Assembly: GCF_009870755.1 (NCBI RefSeq)
Contig: NZ_WLZU01000001.1
Coordinates: 118,812 to 182,811 of the forward strand
Reading direction: 5' to 3'
DNA: 64,000 nucleotides
Source of the DNA: Streptococcus halichoeri
GTDB lineage: Bacteria > Bacillota > Bacilli > Lactobacillales > Streptococcaceae
The notes under the pieces were generated by a model that searched no databases, was not told the DNA's origin, and saw only the letters and a program-made list of their open reading frames with translations. This document shows, one piece after another, positions 26,363 through 36,165 of this stretch. A program made the position numbers and the translations under genes. The stretch's first letter is position 1, and each line of letters starts with the position of its first letter.

Positions 26363-28864
26363 ATGGCCTTTTATAATCACAAAGCAATTGAACCCAAATG
26401 GCAAGCTTTTTGGGCTGAGAATCAAACTTTTAAAACGGGAGAAGATCCTGAGAAACCGCATTTTTATGCCTTAGACATGTTTCCCTATCCTTCGGGGGCT
26501 GGGCTGCACGTTGGCCATCCAGAAGGCTACACTGCTACGGATATTCTCAGTCGTTATAAGCGAGCTCAAGGCTTTAATGTGCTGCACCCTATGGGCTGGG
26601 ACGCGTTTGGTTTGCCAGCTGAACAATATGCTATGGATACGGGCAATGATCCGGCTGCTTTTACAGCTGAAAATATTGCGAACTTTAAGCGGCAGATTAA
26701 TGCACTTGGTTTTTCTTATGATTGGGACAGAGAAATTAATACCACTGACCCTAATTACTACAAGTGGACCCAGTGGATCTTTACCAAGCTCTATGAAAAA
26801 GGCTTAGCCTACGAAGCCGAAGTTCCGGTCAACTGGGTGGAAGAATTGGGCACAGCCATCGCTAATGAAGAAGTCTTGCCAGATGGCACTTCTGAACGGG
26901 GTGGTTACCCAGTTGTGCGCAAGCCCATGCGCCAATGGATGCTCAAGATCACAGCCTATGCTGAGCGCTTGCTTGAGGACTTGGAGGACTTGGATTGGCC
27001 TGAGTCCATTAAGGATATGCAACGCAACTGGATTGGCAAATCCCTGGGTGCTCAGGTGACTTTTGCGGTGGCAGAGAGTGATCAGGCTTTTACGGTCTTT
27101 ACAACGCGGCCGGATACCTTATTTGGTGCGACCTACGCTGTTATGGCCCCAGAACATGAACTGGTGGACGCCATTACCCGGCCTGAGCAAGCGCCAGCGA
27201 TGGCCGACTATAAGCACCAAGCTAGTCTCAAATCGGATCTGGCTCGGACGGATCTGGCTAAGGAAAAGACGGGGGTGTGGACCGGTAGCTATGCGATTAA
27301 TCCGGTTAATGGCCGGCTGATGCCGATCTGGGTGTCAGATTATGTGCTAGCTAGCTATGGAACGGGTGCGATTATGGCTGTGCCGGCGCATGATACGCGG
27401 GACTGGGAGTTTGCTAAGCAGTTTGGCCTTGAGATTATTCCGGTGCTAGAGGGTGGTAATGTGGCTGAGGCAGCCTATACAGAGGACGGTCGGCATATTA
27501 ATTCGGACTTTCTTGATGGGCTGGATAAGGCCGCAGCTATTGATAAGATGCTGGCTTTTCTTGAAGCAAAGGGTGTTGGTAGGAAACAAGTCAACTACCG
27601 TCTGCGGGATTGGCTCTTTAGCCGGCAGCGGTATTGGGGTGAGCCTATCCCGATTATTCATTGGGAAGATGGAACATCAACAGCAGTGCCAGAACAGGAG
27701 CTGCCCCTTGTTTTGCCGGTTACTAGGGATATTAAGCCTTCTGGGACTGGGGAATCACCGCTAGCTAACTTAACGGATTGGTTGCAGGTGACACGCGCTG
27801 ATGGTGTTAAGGGGCGGCGTGAGACCAATACCATGCCGCAGTGGGCTGGCTCGAGCTGGTATTTCTTACGCTACATTGACCCGCATAATAATGACGCATT
27901 AGCAGATGAGGATCTGCTTAAGGCCTGGTTGCCAGTCGACATCTATATCGGTGGGGCAGAGCATGCTGTCTTACACCTTCTCTATGCCCGTTTTTGGCAT
28001 AAATTCCTCTATGATCTTGGGGTGGTGCCGACCAAGGAACCTTTCCAAAAGCTCTTTAACCAAGGGATGATCTTGGGTACAAGCTACCGTGATCACCGCG
28101 GAGCACTTGTTGCTACTGACAAGGTTGAAAAGCGAGATGGCTCTTTCTTTAATGTCCAAACGGGCGAAGAACTAGAACAAGCTCCAGCCAAAATGTCCAA
28201 ATCACTGAAAAATGTGGTCAATCCAGATGAGGTGATTGAACAATACGGGGCAGATACTCTGCGGGTCTACGAAATGTTTATGGGCCCACTGGATGCCTCG
28301 ATTGCTTGGTCAGAAGAAGGCCTAGAAGGCTCGCGTAAGTTTCTTGACCGCGTTTACCGTTTGATTATGACCAAAGAAAGGTCGCTGGAAAATAGCGGAG
28401 CTTTGGACAAGGTCTACCATGAGACTGTTAAGGCCGTGACTGAGCAGATTGAGCAGATGAAGTTCAACACAGCTATTGCCCAACTCATGGTCTTTGTGAA
28501 TGCGGCCAACAAAGAAGACCAGCTGTTTGTGGACTATGCTAAGGGCTTTGTGCAATTGCTTGCACCATTTGCTCCCCATCTGGCTGAGGAGCTTTGGCAA
28601 GCATTAACAGCCTCAGGTCAGTCCCTTGCCTACGTCCCTTGGCCTGTCTGGGACGACAGCAAACTAGTGGAAAACGAAGTGGAGATTGTTGTCCAAATCA
28701 AGGGTAAGGTCAAAGCACGATTAATGGTTGCTAAGGGCTTGACACGTGAAGACCTCAAAGCCACAGCCTTAGCTAGCGCGCAGATTCAAAAGGAAGTAGC
28801 TGGCAAGGACATCATCAAAGTCATTGCTGTTCCAGATAAGTTGGTTAATATTGTCGTCAAATAA
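26363..28864 (+). CDS. leuS: Leucyl-tRNA synthetase
   Basis: An 833-residue class I synthetase starting [14 protein letters not shown]. The HIGH-type motif is [10 protein letters not shown] (about residues 43-52) and the second ATP motif is KMSKS (near residue 612). The CP1 editing domain lies between them ([20 protein letters not shown]), followed by the DALR-type anticodon-binding region and C-terminal extension. It charges tRNA-Leu. GGGAGA before 26363 selects this start over an ATG 18 nt upstream. It is monocistronic. Confidence 0.97.
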   Translation: MAFYNHKAIEPKWQAFWAENQTFKTGEDPEKPHFYALDMFPYPSGAGLHVGHPEGYTATDILSRYKRAQGFNVLHPMGWDAFGLPAEQYAMDTGNDPAAFTAENIANFKRQINALGFSYDWDREINTTDPNYYKWTQWIFTKLYEKGLAYEAEVPVNWVEELGTAIANEEVLPDGTSERGGYPVVRKPMRQWMLKITAYAERLLEDLEDLDWPESIKDMQRNWIGKSLGAQVTFAVAESDQAFTVFTTRPDTLFGATYAVMAPEHELVDAITRPEQAPAMADYKHQASLKSDLARTDLAKEKTGVWTGSYAINPVNGRLMPIWVSDYVLASYGTGAIMAVPAHDTRDWEFAKQFGLEIIPVLEGGNVAEAAYTEDGRHINSDFLDGLDKAAAIDKMLAFLEAKGVGRKQVNYRLRDWLFSRQRYWGEPIPIIHWEDGTSTAVPEQELPLVLPVTRDIKPSGTGESPLANLTDWLQVTRADGVKGRRETNTMPQWAGSSWYFLRYIDPHNNDALADEDLLKAWLPVDIYIGGAEHAVLHLLYARFWHKFLYDLGVVPTKEPFQKLFNQGMILGTSYRDHRGALVATDKVEKRDGSFFNVQTGEELEQAPAKMSKSLKNVVNPDEVIEQYGADTLRVYEMFMGPLDASIAWSEEGLEGSRKFLDRVYRLIMTKERSLENSGALDKVYHETVKAVTEQIEQMKFNTAIAQLMVFVNAANKEDQLFVDYAKGFVQLLAPFAPHLAEELWQALTASGQSLAYVPWPVWDDSKLVENEVEIVVQIKGKVKARLMVAKGLTREDLKATALASAQIQKEVAGKDIIKVIAVPDKLVNIVVK

Positions 28865-29146
28865 GGTCGACCTGACCTGCTTGGCGACCAGGCGGCTGGA
28901 TTAACCAGACCAAGTCCAGTATTTGCGACAAGCAGCTAGATTAATCACCGGCAGCCAGTTTGCCCAGTCTGAGCCCAGCCTTGTCCACAAGATGGCCGAA
29001 TCGTCCAGCCTAACTCCATCTTTGCCCACAAGCCAGCTTGATTAGACTGAATCTATCCTTTCGCTAAGCCGGCCAGCTCATCCTTTCGCTCAGCCATCCA
29101 GCACGGTTGGTGGTCGGCCAGGTAGTCTGATATTATAACCTTTACG
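28865..29146. other. Degenerate CCAG-rich repeat tract
   Basis: There is no ORF with support. The stretch contains many imperfect copies of CCAGC/GCTGG and of a GGCTGGATTAA-like unit (for example near 28891, 28934 and 29032), giving weak hairpin potential. Confidence 0.4.
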
Positions 29147-29178
29147 GAGTTGACAGTTCAAGCCTGTCAGCTCTTTTT
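29147..29178 (+). terminator. Intrinsic terminator, probably of leuS
   Basis: GAGTTGACAG / CTGTCAGCTC stem followed by five T residues, about 280 nt after leuS. Confidence 0.75.
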
Positions 29179-29287
29179 GTATGCTTGGGTTTGTTTTGCA
29201 GTTGCTGATGCTAAAGGGCAAGCATTTGCATCTCCAGGCGCTTTTTTGCTATTGGTTCTGGGCCTGAACAAGGCCTGGAAAGCCCAA

Positions 29288-29322
29288 TTTTGAACACAGG
29301 ACTGTGTGATACTTGGTCTTTA
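29288..29322 (+). promoter_or_regulatory. Putative ula activator site upstream of ulaA
   Basis: The motif TTTGAACAC...CTGTGTGA.ACTTGGTCTTT is repeated almost exactly upstream of ulaG (36166-36200). In both places TTGGTC is 23 nt before the -10 box, and a normal -35 hexamer is missing. It contains a small dyad (ACACAG/CTGTGT). It is a likely binding site of the PRD regulator at 34403. Confidence 0.6.
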
Positions 29323-29336
29323 TTAAAACGCTTACA
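29323..29336 (+). promoter_or_regulatory. cre site (CcpA) of the ula operon
   Basis: TTAAAACGCTTACA matches the catabolite-response consensus TGNAARCGNWWWCA at all but one defined position. It lies between the putative activator site and the -10 box (TATAAT, 29342-29347), so CcpA would repress when glucose is present. Confidence 0.7.
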
Positions 29337-29390
29337 AAAATTATAATGACAGTGTAAAGAATTTATCAAACGTGAAAGAGGTAGACGGTC

Positions 29391-30824
29391 ATGGAATTTT
29401 TCCTAGCTCCCTTAAATTGGTTTTCGCAAAATATTTTGCAAAATCCAGCCTTCTTCGTTGGCTTGTTGGTCTTAGTAGGATACTTGCTATTAAACAAGCC
29501 TTTGCATGAAGTGTTTGCTGGCTTTATTAAAGCAACTGTTGGTTACTTGATTTTAAATGTCGGGGCCGGCGGCCTTGTTACGACCTTTCGTCCGATCTTA
29601 GTGGCGCTTGCTAAAAAATTTCAATTAGAAGCGGCAGTTATTGATCCGTACTTTGGTCTAGCAGCAGCCAATACCAAGCTTGAGGCTATGGGCTTCATCA
29701 GTGTGGCAACGACAGCCTTGTTGATTGGCTTTGGGGTTAATTTATTATTGGTGGCCCTTCGCAAGGTGACCAAGGTTCGTACCTTGTTTATTACAGGTCA
29801 TATCATGGTTCAGCAGGCCGCTACCATTTCTGTTTTTGTACTGCTTTTGATTCCTCAATTTCAAAATGCTTTTGGCGCTTGGGCCGTTGGGATTGTTTGT
29901 GGCTTATATTGGGCTGTAAGTTCCAATATGACGGTCGAAGCTACGCAACGTTTAACAGGCGGCGGAGGCTTTGCTATTGGTCACCAGCAGCAGTTTGCCA
30001 TTTGGTTTGTGGATAAGATAGCCCCTTTCTTTGGTAAGAAGGAAGAAAATCTTGATAATCTGAAATTACCTACCTTTTTAAGTATCTTCCATGATACAGT
30101 TGTTGCCTCAGCTACCTTAATGCTGGTCTTCTTTGGTGCTATTTTGGCCGTACTTGGGCCTGAAATCATGTCAAATGCCCAGTTGATTGGTCCAGGGGCC
30201 TTTGTCCCGGCCAAGCAGGCCTTCTTCATGTACATTCTCCAAACGTCCTTAACCTTCTCAGTCTATTTGTTTATCTTAATGCAGGGCGTACGGATGTTTG
30301 TTACTGAGTTGACCAATGCCTTTCAGGGGATTTCCAATAAGCTGTTACCAGGTTCTTTCCCGGCAGTTGATGTTGCGGCTTCCTATGGTTTTGGCTCTGC
30401 CAATGCTGTGCTGTCAGGCTTTGCCTTTGGCTTGATCGGTCAGCTGATCACGATTGCTTTGCTGGTTATCTTTAAAAATCCTATCTTGATTATTACGGGC
30501 TTTGTTCCAGTCTTCTTTGATAATGCAGCGATCGCTGTTTATGCTGATAAGCGTGGCGGCTGGAAAGCAGCCGTTGCCTTGTCCTTCCTCTCAGGGGTGA
30601 TTCAGGTCGCTTTGGGGGCCGTTGCTGTTGGTCTTTTGGGACTCACAGGTGGCTATCATGGTAATATTGACTTTGAATTTCCGTGGTTAGCCTTTGGCTA
30701 TCTCTTTAAATACCTCGGTATCGCCGGTTATCTTATCGTTTGTCTCTTTTTCTTGGCTATTCCGCAATGGCAATTTGCTAAAGCTAAAGATAAAGAAGCC
30801 TACTACCGTGGTGAAGCACAATAA
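29391..30824 (+). CDS. ulaA: Ascorbate PTS permease EIIC (UlaA)
   Basis: This 477-residue integral membrane protein of the EIIC ascorbate family starts MEFFLAPLNWFSQNIL. It has repeated hydrophobic helices and typical segments such as LNVGAGGLVTTFRPI (near residue 56), QQFAIWFVDKIAPFFGKKEENLDNLKLP (near 198) and TGFVPVFFDNAAIAVYADKRGGWKAA. It moves L-ascorbate across the membrane with phosphorylation by EIIB. AAAGAGGTAGACGGTC precedes the ATG. It heads the ulaABC-DEF gene run. Confidence 0.95.
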   Translation: MEFFLAPLNWFSQNILQNPAFFVGLLVLVGYLLLNKPLHEVFAGFIKATVGYLILNVGAGGLVTTFRPILVALAKKFQLEAAVIDPYFGLAAANTKLEAMGFISVATTALLIGFGVNLLLVALRKVTKVRTLFITGHIMVQQAATISVFVLLLIPQFQNAFGAWAVGIVCGLYWAVSSNMTVEATQRLTGGGGFAIGHQQQFAIWFVDKIAPFFGKKEENLDNLKLPTFLSIFHDTVVASATLMLVFFGAILAVLGPEIMSNAQLIGPGAFVPAKQAFFMYILQTSLTFSVYLFILMQGVRMFVTELTNAFQGISNKLLPGSFPAVDVAASYGFGSANAVLSGFAFGLIGQLITIALLVIFKNPILIITGFVPVFFDNAAIAVYADKRGGWKAAVALSFLSGVIQVALGAVAVGLLGLTGGYHGNIDFEFPWLAFGYLFKYLGIAGYLIVCLFFLAIPQWQFAKAKDKEAYYRGEAQ

Positions 30825-30846
30825 GTGAAAAAATAGGAGAATCATA

Positions 30847-31125
30847 ATGGTTAAAATTCTAACAGCATGTGGAAATGGCATGGGTTCATCCATGGTTATT
30901 AAAATGAAAGTTGAAAACGCCCTTCGGCAATTAGGTGTAACTGATATTCAATCGGCTTCTTGCTCAGTTGGCGAAGCTAAAGGCTTAGCGGCCGGTTATG
31001 ATATTGTGGTGGCCTCCAATCACTTGATTCATGAATTGGATGGTCGGACCAAAGGCCATCTGGTTGGCTTGGATAATTTGATGGACGACAATGAGATCAA
31101 GGCAAAATTACAAGCCGTTTTATAA
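30847..31125 (+). CDS. ulaB: Ascorbate PTS EIIB (UlaB)
   Basis: A 92-residue cytoplasmic phosphotransfer protein beginning MVKILTACGNGMGSSMVIKM. Cys-8 in the CGNGMGSS loop is the phosphorylation site. It passes phosphate from EIIA to incoming ascorbate. TAGGAGAATC precedes the ATG. It lies 22 nt after ulaA. Confidence 0.95.
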   Translation: MVKILTACGNGMGSSMVIKMKVENALRQLGVTDIQSASCSVGEAKGLAAGYDIVVASNHLIHELDGRTKGHLVGLDNLMDDNEIKAKLQAVL

Positions 31126-31181
31126 AAAAGCTGAAAGAGGAGTGAGTCTTCATCACGCTCTTATTGCTAAAAGGAGAACAG

Positions 31182-31667
31182 ATGAATTTAAGACAAGCCT
31201 TTATAGACAATGATTCGATTCGCTTGGGCTTAGAAGCAAATACCTGGCAAGAGGCTGTACGCTTGTCCGTTGATCCATTGATTGAGAGCGGAGCGGTTGA
31301 TGCAGCCTACTATCAGGCCATCATTGCTTCTACAGAAGCATATGGGCCATATTATATCCTAATGCCAGGCATGGCGATGCCGCATGCCCGTCCAGAAGAC
31401 GGGGTTAATCGCGATGCGTTTTCCTTGGTGACCTTAAAGCAGCCGGTGACGTTTGCTGATGGCAAAGAAGTCCAAGTCCTCCTAACGTTGGCTGCTACGA
31501 GCTCTGCCATTCACACGTCAGTGGCTATTCCCCAAATTATTGCTTTATTTGAATTAGACAATGCGATTGCACGACTCGTGGCTTGCCAGACCAAGGAAGA
31601 GGTTTTGGCTATGGTTACGGCCTCAAAAGACAGCCCCTACCTGGCCGGTTTTGACCTAGATAGCTAG
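31182..31667 (+). CDS. ulaC: Ascorbate PTS EIIA (UlaC)
   Basis: This 161-residue protein of the mannitol/fructose EIIA type has the active-site His in AMPHARPEDGV (near residue 66). It accepts phosphate from HPr and passes it to UlaB. AAGGAGAACAG before 31182 selects this start over an ATG 18 nt upstream. It is the last of the three transport genes before a 353-nt spacer. Confidence 0.93.
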   Translation: MNLRQAFIDNDSIRLGLEANTWQEAVRLSVDPLIESGAVDAAYYQAIIASTEAYGPYYILMPGMAMPHARPEDGVNRDAFSLVTLKQPVTFADGKEVQVLLTLAATSSAIHTSVAIPQIIALFELDNAIARLVACQTKEEVLAMVTASKDSPYLAGFDLDS

Positions 31668-32020
31668 TTTTGGGCTGAAAACACTAGGCAGCCTTATCTG
31701 GCGAAGCTTTGCCAGGCAGATAGGTCCGCCAAAAGCAATGGTTGCCAAGGAGAGCCTCCGTAGCCCTTGGTGGTTCGGTCATCTCAAGCCCTTTATGTTA
31801 TTTAAGGCTGGTGTCCGATGCTCGGGGTGCTAGCCCCTCTTATCACCAGCTATCGCATGCATGTTACAAAAAAAGGAGTACCGCCCAGGCAGTGCTCTTG
31901 CTCCATACCTTAAGGAAAGGAAAAGCAAGTCGAGACAGTCCACTCTAGTACCCTGGCTTTGTGACAATGGCAAAGCCTTGTTAGAAAGGGAGGAGGGGGG
32001 CTCTCGCTTTAGGAAGAAAA
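31668..32020 (+). other. Structured intercistronic spacer between ulaC and ulaD
   Basis: No gene is present. Stems can be read at 31698-31715 (CTGGC/GCCAG), 31745-31770 (CCAAGG/CCTTGG), 31807-31850 (GCTGGTG/CACCAGC around GGGG/CCCC) and 31955-31977 (GGCTTTG/CAAAGCC). None is followed by a T run, so read-through is expected. It may govern mRNA processing or stability between the transport and catabolic genes. Confidence 0.45.
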
Positions 32021-32686
32021 ATGACAAAACGTTTACCCCAGTTACAAGTTGCCCTTGACCATTCAGATTTACAAGGGGCTATTTCGGCGGCTGTTGCCGT
32101 TGGTCAAGAAGTTGATGTGATTGAAGCAGGCACTGTTTGTCTACTCCAAGTAGGCAGCCAGTTGGTCCAAGTCCTGCGCAGCTTATTTCCAGAAAAAATA
32201 ATTGTGGCCGATACCAAGTGTGCCGATGCTGGTGGCACAGTTGCTAGAAACAATGCGGCACAAGGTGCCGACTGGATGACCTGCATTTGCTGTGCCACAA
32301 TTCCCACCATGGCCGCTGCTTTAAAAGCTATCAAAGAAGAGCGCGGCGACCGTGGCGAGATTCAAATTGAACTGTATGGTGATTGGACTTTTGAGCAGGC
32401 CCAAGCTTGGCTTGATGCCGGTATTTCCCAGGCCATTTATCACCAATCACGAGATGCCCTACTGGCTGGTGATAGCTGGGGAGAAAAGGACCTCAATAAG
32501 GTGAAACAGTTGATTGATATGGGTTTTCGGGTTTCAGTGACGGGTGGTCTCTCAACTGATACACTGCAATTGTTTGCCGGGGTGGATGTCTTTACCTTCA
32601 TTGCTGGACGTGGGATTACCGAAGCTCCCGATCCAGCAGCCGCTGCACGAGCTTTCAAGGCTGAAATTAAACGCATTTGGGGGTAA
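32021..32686 (+). CDS. ulaD: 3-keto-L-gulonate-6-phosphate decarboxylase (UlaD)
   Basis: This 221-residue TIM-barrel protein of the orotidine-phosphate decarboxylase group starts MTKRLPQLQVALDHSDL. The metal and substrate segment is IVADTKCADAGGTVARN (near residue 60), and VTGGLSTDTLQLFAGVDVFTFIAGRGIT closes the barrel. It converts 3-keto-L-gulonate-6-P to L-xylulose-5-P in anaerobic ascorbate catabolism. AGGAAG precedes the ATG. UlaE follows after 3 nt. Confidence 0.93.
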   Translation: MTKRLPQLQVALDHSDLQGAISAAVAVGQEVDVIEAGTVCLLQVGSQLVQVLRSLFPEKIIVADTKCADAGGTVARNNAAQGADWMTCICCATIPTMAAALKAIKEERGDRGEIQIELYGDWTFEQAQAWLDAGISQAIYHQSRDALLAGDSWGEKDLNKVKQLIDMGFRVSVTGGLSTDTLQLFAGVDVFTFIAGRGITEAPDPAAAARAFKAEIKRIWG

Positions 32687-32689
32687 AAC

Positions 32690-33553
32690 ATGGCACGTCC
32701 AATAGGTATTTATGAAAAAGCAATCCCAAAAGAGCTAACGTGGTTAGAGCGCCTCCAGTTTGCTAAAGAGCTGGGCTTTGATTTTGTGGAATTGTCCATT
32801 GATGAATCAGATGAACGCTTGGCGCGGCTCGATTGGTCAAAAGCCGAGCGGCTTGAGCTGGTTAAAGCCATTTTTGCAACAGGTGTACGCGTGCCAAGTA
32901 TCACCTTTAGTGGGCACAGGCGGTTTCCCATGGGCTCTAATGATCCAGCTAAGGAAGCCAAGGCTATGGAGATGATGCAAAAGTGTATCGTTTTTGCCCA
33001 AGACATTGGTGTACGTACGATTCAACTAGCTGGCTATGATGTTTACTATGAGGAAAAGTCCCCTGAAACCCGTGCGCGTTTTATCAAAAACTTGCGCCAA
33101 GCCTGTGTTTGGGCCGAAGAAGCCCAGGTCATGCTGGCCATTGAAATCATGGATGATCCTTTTATCAATTCCATTGAAAAATATTTAGCTATTGAAAAAG
33201 AAATTGCTTCGCCTTACCTTTTTGCCTATCCTGATACAGGTAACCTTGCTGCTTGGCATAATGATTTGTGGAGTGCCTTTTACAATGGCCATCAGTCTAT
33301 TGCTGCGCTGCATCTCAAGGATACCTATGCGGTGACCGAGCAGAGTCAGGGGCAATTTCGTGATGTGCCTTTTGGTCAAGGTTGTGTTGACTGGGAAGCA
33401 ATGTTTGCAGTGCTAAAGCAAACAAACTACAATGGTCCCTTTTTGATTGAAATGTGGTGCAAAAATGACGCAACGGTAGAGGAGAGCCAAAAAGCGATCC
33501 AAGAAGCGCAAGCCTTCCTTTACCCACTGATGGAGAAAGCAGGTGTTATCTAA
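32690..33553 (+). CDS. ulaE: L-xylulose-5-phosphate 3-epimerase (UlaE)
   Basis: This 287-residue AP-endonuclease-2-like TIM barrel starts MARPIGIYEKAIPKELTW. Metal-binding segments include IQLAGYDVYYEEKSPETR, LAIEIMDDPFINSIEK and IAALHLKDTY. It makes L-ribulose-5-P from L-xylulose-5-P. GGGGG lies before the start, inside the end of ulaD. Its stop shares one base with the ulaF start. Confidence 0.94.
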   Translation: MARPIGIYEKAIPKELTWLERLQFAKELGFDFVELSIDESDERLARLDWSKAERLELVKAIFATGVRVPSITFSGHRRFPMGSNDPAKEAKAMEMMQKCIVFAQDIGVRTIQLAGYDVYYEEKSPETRARFIKNLRQACVWAEEAQVMLAIEIMDDPFINSIEKYLAIEKEIASPYLFAYPDTGNLAAWHNDLWSAFYNGHQSIAALHLKDTYAVTEQSQGQFRDVPFGQGCVDWEAMFAVLKQTNYNGPFLIEMWCKNDATVEESQKAIQEAQAFLYPLMEKAGVI

Positions 33554-34272
33554 TGGTGAAATCGTTATCTGAGATGCGGCAGCGGGTTTGTGCGGCCAAT
33601 AAGGCCTTGCCTGCTCATGGCTTGGTTAAGTTTACCTGGGGCAATGTCTCAGAGGTAGACCGAGAGGCCGGCTTGATTGTCATTAAGCCTTCTGGGGTCG
33701 ACTATGATCGACTCACTCCAGAAAATATGGTGGTAACGGACCTTGAAGGTCACATCCTAGAAGGGGATCTGAATCCTTCGTCTGATTTGGCGACCCATGT
33801 CCAGCTTTACAAGGCCTGGCCAGCTATTGGTGGGATTGTCCATACTCACTCAACCGAGGCTGTGGCCTGGGCCCAGGCAGGGCGTGACTTGCCTTTTTAT
33901 GGCACGACCCAGGCTGATTATTTCTATGGCGCGATTCCTTGTGCTCGTTCTTTGAGTGAGGCTGAAGTTAACCGTGCCTATGAAAAAGAAACAGGCACGG
34001 TCATTATTGAAGAATTTACCCGCCGAGGCTTAGATCCGCTGGCAGTTCCTGGGATTGTAGTACGCAATCATGGGCCTTTTACTTGGGGCAAGGATCCAGC
34101 GCAAGCCGTTTACCATTCCGTCGTGCTTGAGGAAGTGGCTAGGATGAATCGCTTGACCGAGCAGATCAATCCACATGTAGAGCCAGCGCCTAAGTATATT
34201 ATGGACAAGCACTATCTGCGCAAACACGGGCCTAATGCCTATTATGGGCAAAAAGAGCAGGTGCATTCTTAA
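33553..34272 (+). CDS. ulaF: L-ribulose-5-phosphate 4-epimerase (UlaF)
   Basis: A 239-residue class II aldolase-family protein with the zinc ligands in GGIVHTHSTEAVAWAQ (near residue 95) and a distal His in VVRNHGPFTWG. It converts L-ribulose-5-P to D-xylulose-5-P, linking ascorbate breakdown to the pentose phosphate pathway. It overlaps ulaE by one base (TAATG). A terminator follows immediately. Confidence 0.93.
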   Translation: MVKSLSEMRQRVCAANKALPAHGLVKFTWGNVSEVDREAGLIVIKPSGVDYDRLTPENMVVTDLEGHILEGDLNPSSDLATHVQLYKAWPAIGGIVHTHSTEAVAWAQAGRDLPFYGTTQADYFYGAIPCARSLSEAEVNRAYEKETGTVIIEEFTRRGLDPLAVPGIVVRNHGPFTWGKDPAQAVYHSVVLEEVARMNRLTEQINPHVEPAPKYIMDKHYLRKHGPNAYYGQKEQVHS

Positions 34273-34277
34273 AAAAT

Positions 34278-34312
34278 AAGCATGAGGTATCCAGGTGACC
34301 TCGGCTTTTTTT
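34278..34312 (+). terminator. Terminator of the ula operon
   Basis: AAGC-GAGGT / ACCTC-GCTT stem followed by seven T residues. Confidence 0.85.
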
Positions 34313-34402
34313 GCTATACTATAATAGTTGCTTACTAGTTGTTCTAAAACCTTCTTTAATCACAGAATGGTAAACTTAAAAGACGCATGAAGGAGCCATT
34401 GA

Positions 34403-36067
34403 ATGATGCTTTTAGATAACAAAAGTTATGACCTCTTGACTTATCTGATAAAGTTAGAGCAAGCTGAAACCATTATGGGCATTTCACAGCAATTAGGGCA
34501 ATCCCGACGCAAGATTTACTATCATTTGGACAAGATCAACGAAGCCTTGCCTGCCGACATTGTTCCTGTGGCTGCTTTACCCCGAGTGGGGATTTGTCTG
34601 ACTGAGCGCCAAAAGGCTGCTTGTCGTTCCTTGCTGGCAGATGTTGATGACTACAATTACGTCATGAAAAGTGATGAGCGGGTCAAATTGGCCGCCCTCT
34701 TTATTGCGGTGTCCACTGATCGCGTCACGATTGATCGCCTGATGCAAATCAATGATGTCTCTCGTAACACCGTCTTAAATGATCTCAACGATCTAAGACT
34801 GTTATTGATGGAGAAACCTTATTCCATTAGCTTACAGGTCACCAAGGCACGCGGTTATTTCTTTGAATGCCATCCTTTGTCCTTTATTCAGTTTTTGTAC
34901 CATCTGCTAGATGGTGTCTATCGCGGTGGTAACAGTAGTTTTCAAGCTTGCTTGCAGCTAAAACTGTCCAAAACCTTGACCAAGACCATTTATTTTTCAC
35001 CTGAATTGCTGGCTTTTCTTAAGGATTATCTGCCTATTTCTCAGGCTAATTTGGGTAAGACAATTAATGCCAGTGACTACCAATTTATGATTAAAATTCT
35101 GCCTTTTATCTTGCTCAGCTATCGTAATATGGCCTTTAGTTCAGAGTTTAAAGAAACACTACAGCAAGAGTTTGATAGGATCTGGAAACGCAAAGAATAT
35201 TATATTGCGCGGGATTTAGCAGATGAATTAGCTGTTCGCTTCAACCTCATATTAGACCATGTGGAGATCGGACTGATCGCCATGTTGATGCTGTCTTTTC
35301 GTAAAGACAAGGATGAGCATGCCGAAAGCTCAGATTATCAAAATATGCGCACTGACTTGACAAATTTTCTACGCCGTTTAGAAGATAAAGACCACCTGCA
35401 CTTCACCCACAAGGCCGATCTTATCCGCCAGTTGACCACGCACTGCAAGGCTCTTATTTATCGCAAAGAATATGGCATTACAGCCATGAACCCCTTAACC
35501 AATCACATCAAAGAAAAATACCTTGATTTATTTGAAAAAACCAAGGCGGCGGTGCCTTTGTTGGAGGAGGCCTGGCATATCGAGCTAACAGATGATGATA
35601 TTGCAGATATTACCATTCATCTAGGCGGTGAGCTGCGCAATAGCTCAGCTAAACCCGAGTGCATCAAGATGATTATTGTGTCAGATGCGGGCATTGGTCT
35701 GCAAAAGTTACTCCACAAGCAATGCGAGTTCTACTTGGTCAATAGTCAAACCATTGGTATTTTTACCACGGAGCAATTCCAAAGTGTCTCTGATTTGCTC
35801 AACGTTGATTTTGTGGTTACCACGCATCCAGACCTTGAGTGTTCCTTGCCTACCTTGGTGGTCAACCCGATTTTAACCGATGACGATATTTTGAATTTGC
35901 TGCGCTATGCTAAGCATCAGCAAACAACCAAGCCACAAGTTTTTTCTCAAATGCTGGAAAAATTAATCGGCCAGTATGTGGCTTCTCAAGAGGATGGCTT
36001 TGCCCTTAAAAGCCAAATTGAAAAATTGATCCGTCAAGAATTAATGCAAGACCTCCTTGAGAAATAA
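34403..36067 (+). CDS. PRD-containing transcriptional regulator of the ula genes
   Basis: This 554-residue BglG/MtlR-type regulator has an N-terminal helix-turn-helix (IMGISQQLGQSRRKIYYHLDKI, about 24-45), an Mga-like second HTH (LMQINDVSRNTVLNDLNDLR, about 113-132) and two PRD domains. The second contains the typical NPLTNHIKEKYLDLFE stretch. An EIIB-like domain (MIIVSDAGIGLQKLLHKQ) has Ser-Asp where EIIB proteins carry the phosphorylated Cys, so that site is lost. No EIIA domain is present. Phosphorylation of PRD His residues would sense ascorbate flux. It sits inside the ula cluster with its own -10 box (TATAAT, 34320-34325) and likely activates ulaA and ulaG. Confidence 0.85.
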   Translation: MMLLDNKSYDLLTYLIKLEQAETIMGISQQLGQSRRKIYYHLDKINEALPADIVPVAALPRVGICLTERQKAACRSLLADVDDYNYVMKSDERVKLAALFIAVSTDRVTIDRLMQINDVSRNTVLNDLNDLRLLLMEKPYSISLQVTKARGYFFECHPLSFIQFLYHLLDGVYRGGNSSFQACLQLKLSKTLTKTIYFSPELLAFLKDYLPISQANLGKTINASDYQFMIKILPFILLSYRNMAFSSEFKETLQQEFDRIWKRKEYYIARDLADELAVRFNLILDHVEIGLIAMLMLSFRKDKDEHAESSDYQNMRTDLTNFLRRLEDKDHLHFTHKADLIRQLTTHCKALIYRKEYGITAMNPLTNHIKEKYLDLFEKTKAAVPLLEEAWHIELTDDDIADITIHLGGELRNSSAKPECIKMIIVSDAGIGLQKLLHKQCEFYLVNSQTIGIFTTEQFQSVSDLLNVDFVVTTHPDLECSLPTLVVNPILTDDDILNLLRYAKHQQTTKPQVFSQMLEKLIGQYVASQEDGFALKSQIEKLIRQELMQDLLEK

Positions 36068-36091
36068 GCTTACAAAAGGCTAAGCTGTGAA

Positions 36092-36137
36092 CCTCAGTAC
36101 CCTATTGCTTAGGGAAGCTTACTGAGGCGTTTTTTTT
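36092..36137 (+). terminator. Terminator of the PRD regulator gene
   Basis: CCTCAGTA / TACTGAGG stem with an inner CCCT/AGGG pair, followed by a T run. Confidence 0.85.
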
Positions 36138-36165
36138 ATGGGCTCAAGCTGGTCTAACGGCCTAT

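Noticed and set aside
28868..29110. CRISPR array
   Set aside because: Repeats are short, degenerate and unevenly spaced, and no cas genes are present.
31742..31948. Small ORFs in the ulaC-ulaD spacer
   Set aside because: No ribosome sites, and they overlap strong stem-loops; the spacer is better read as RNA structure.
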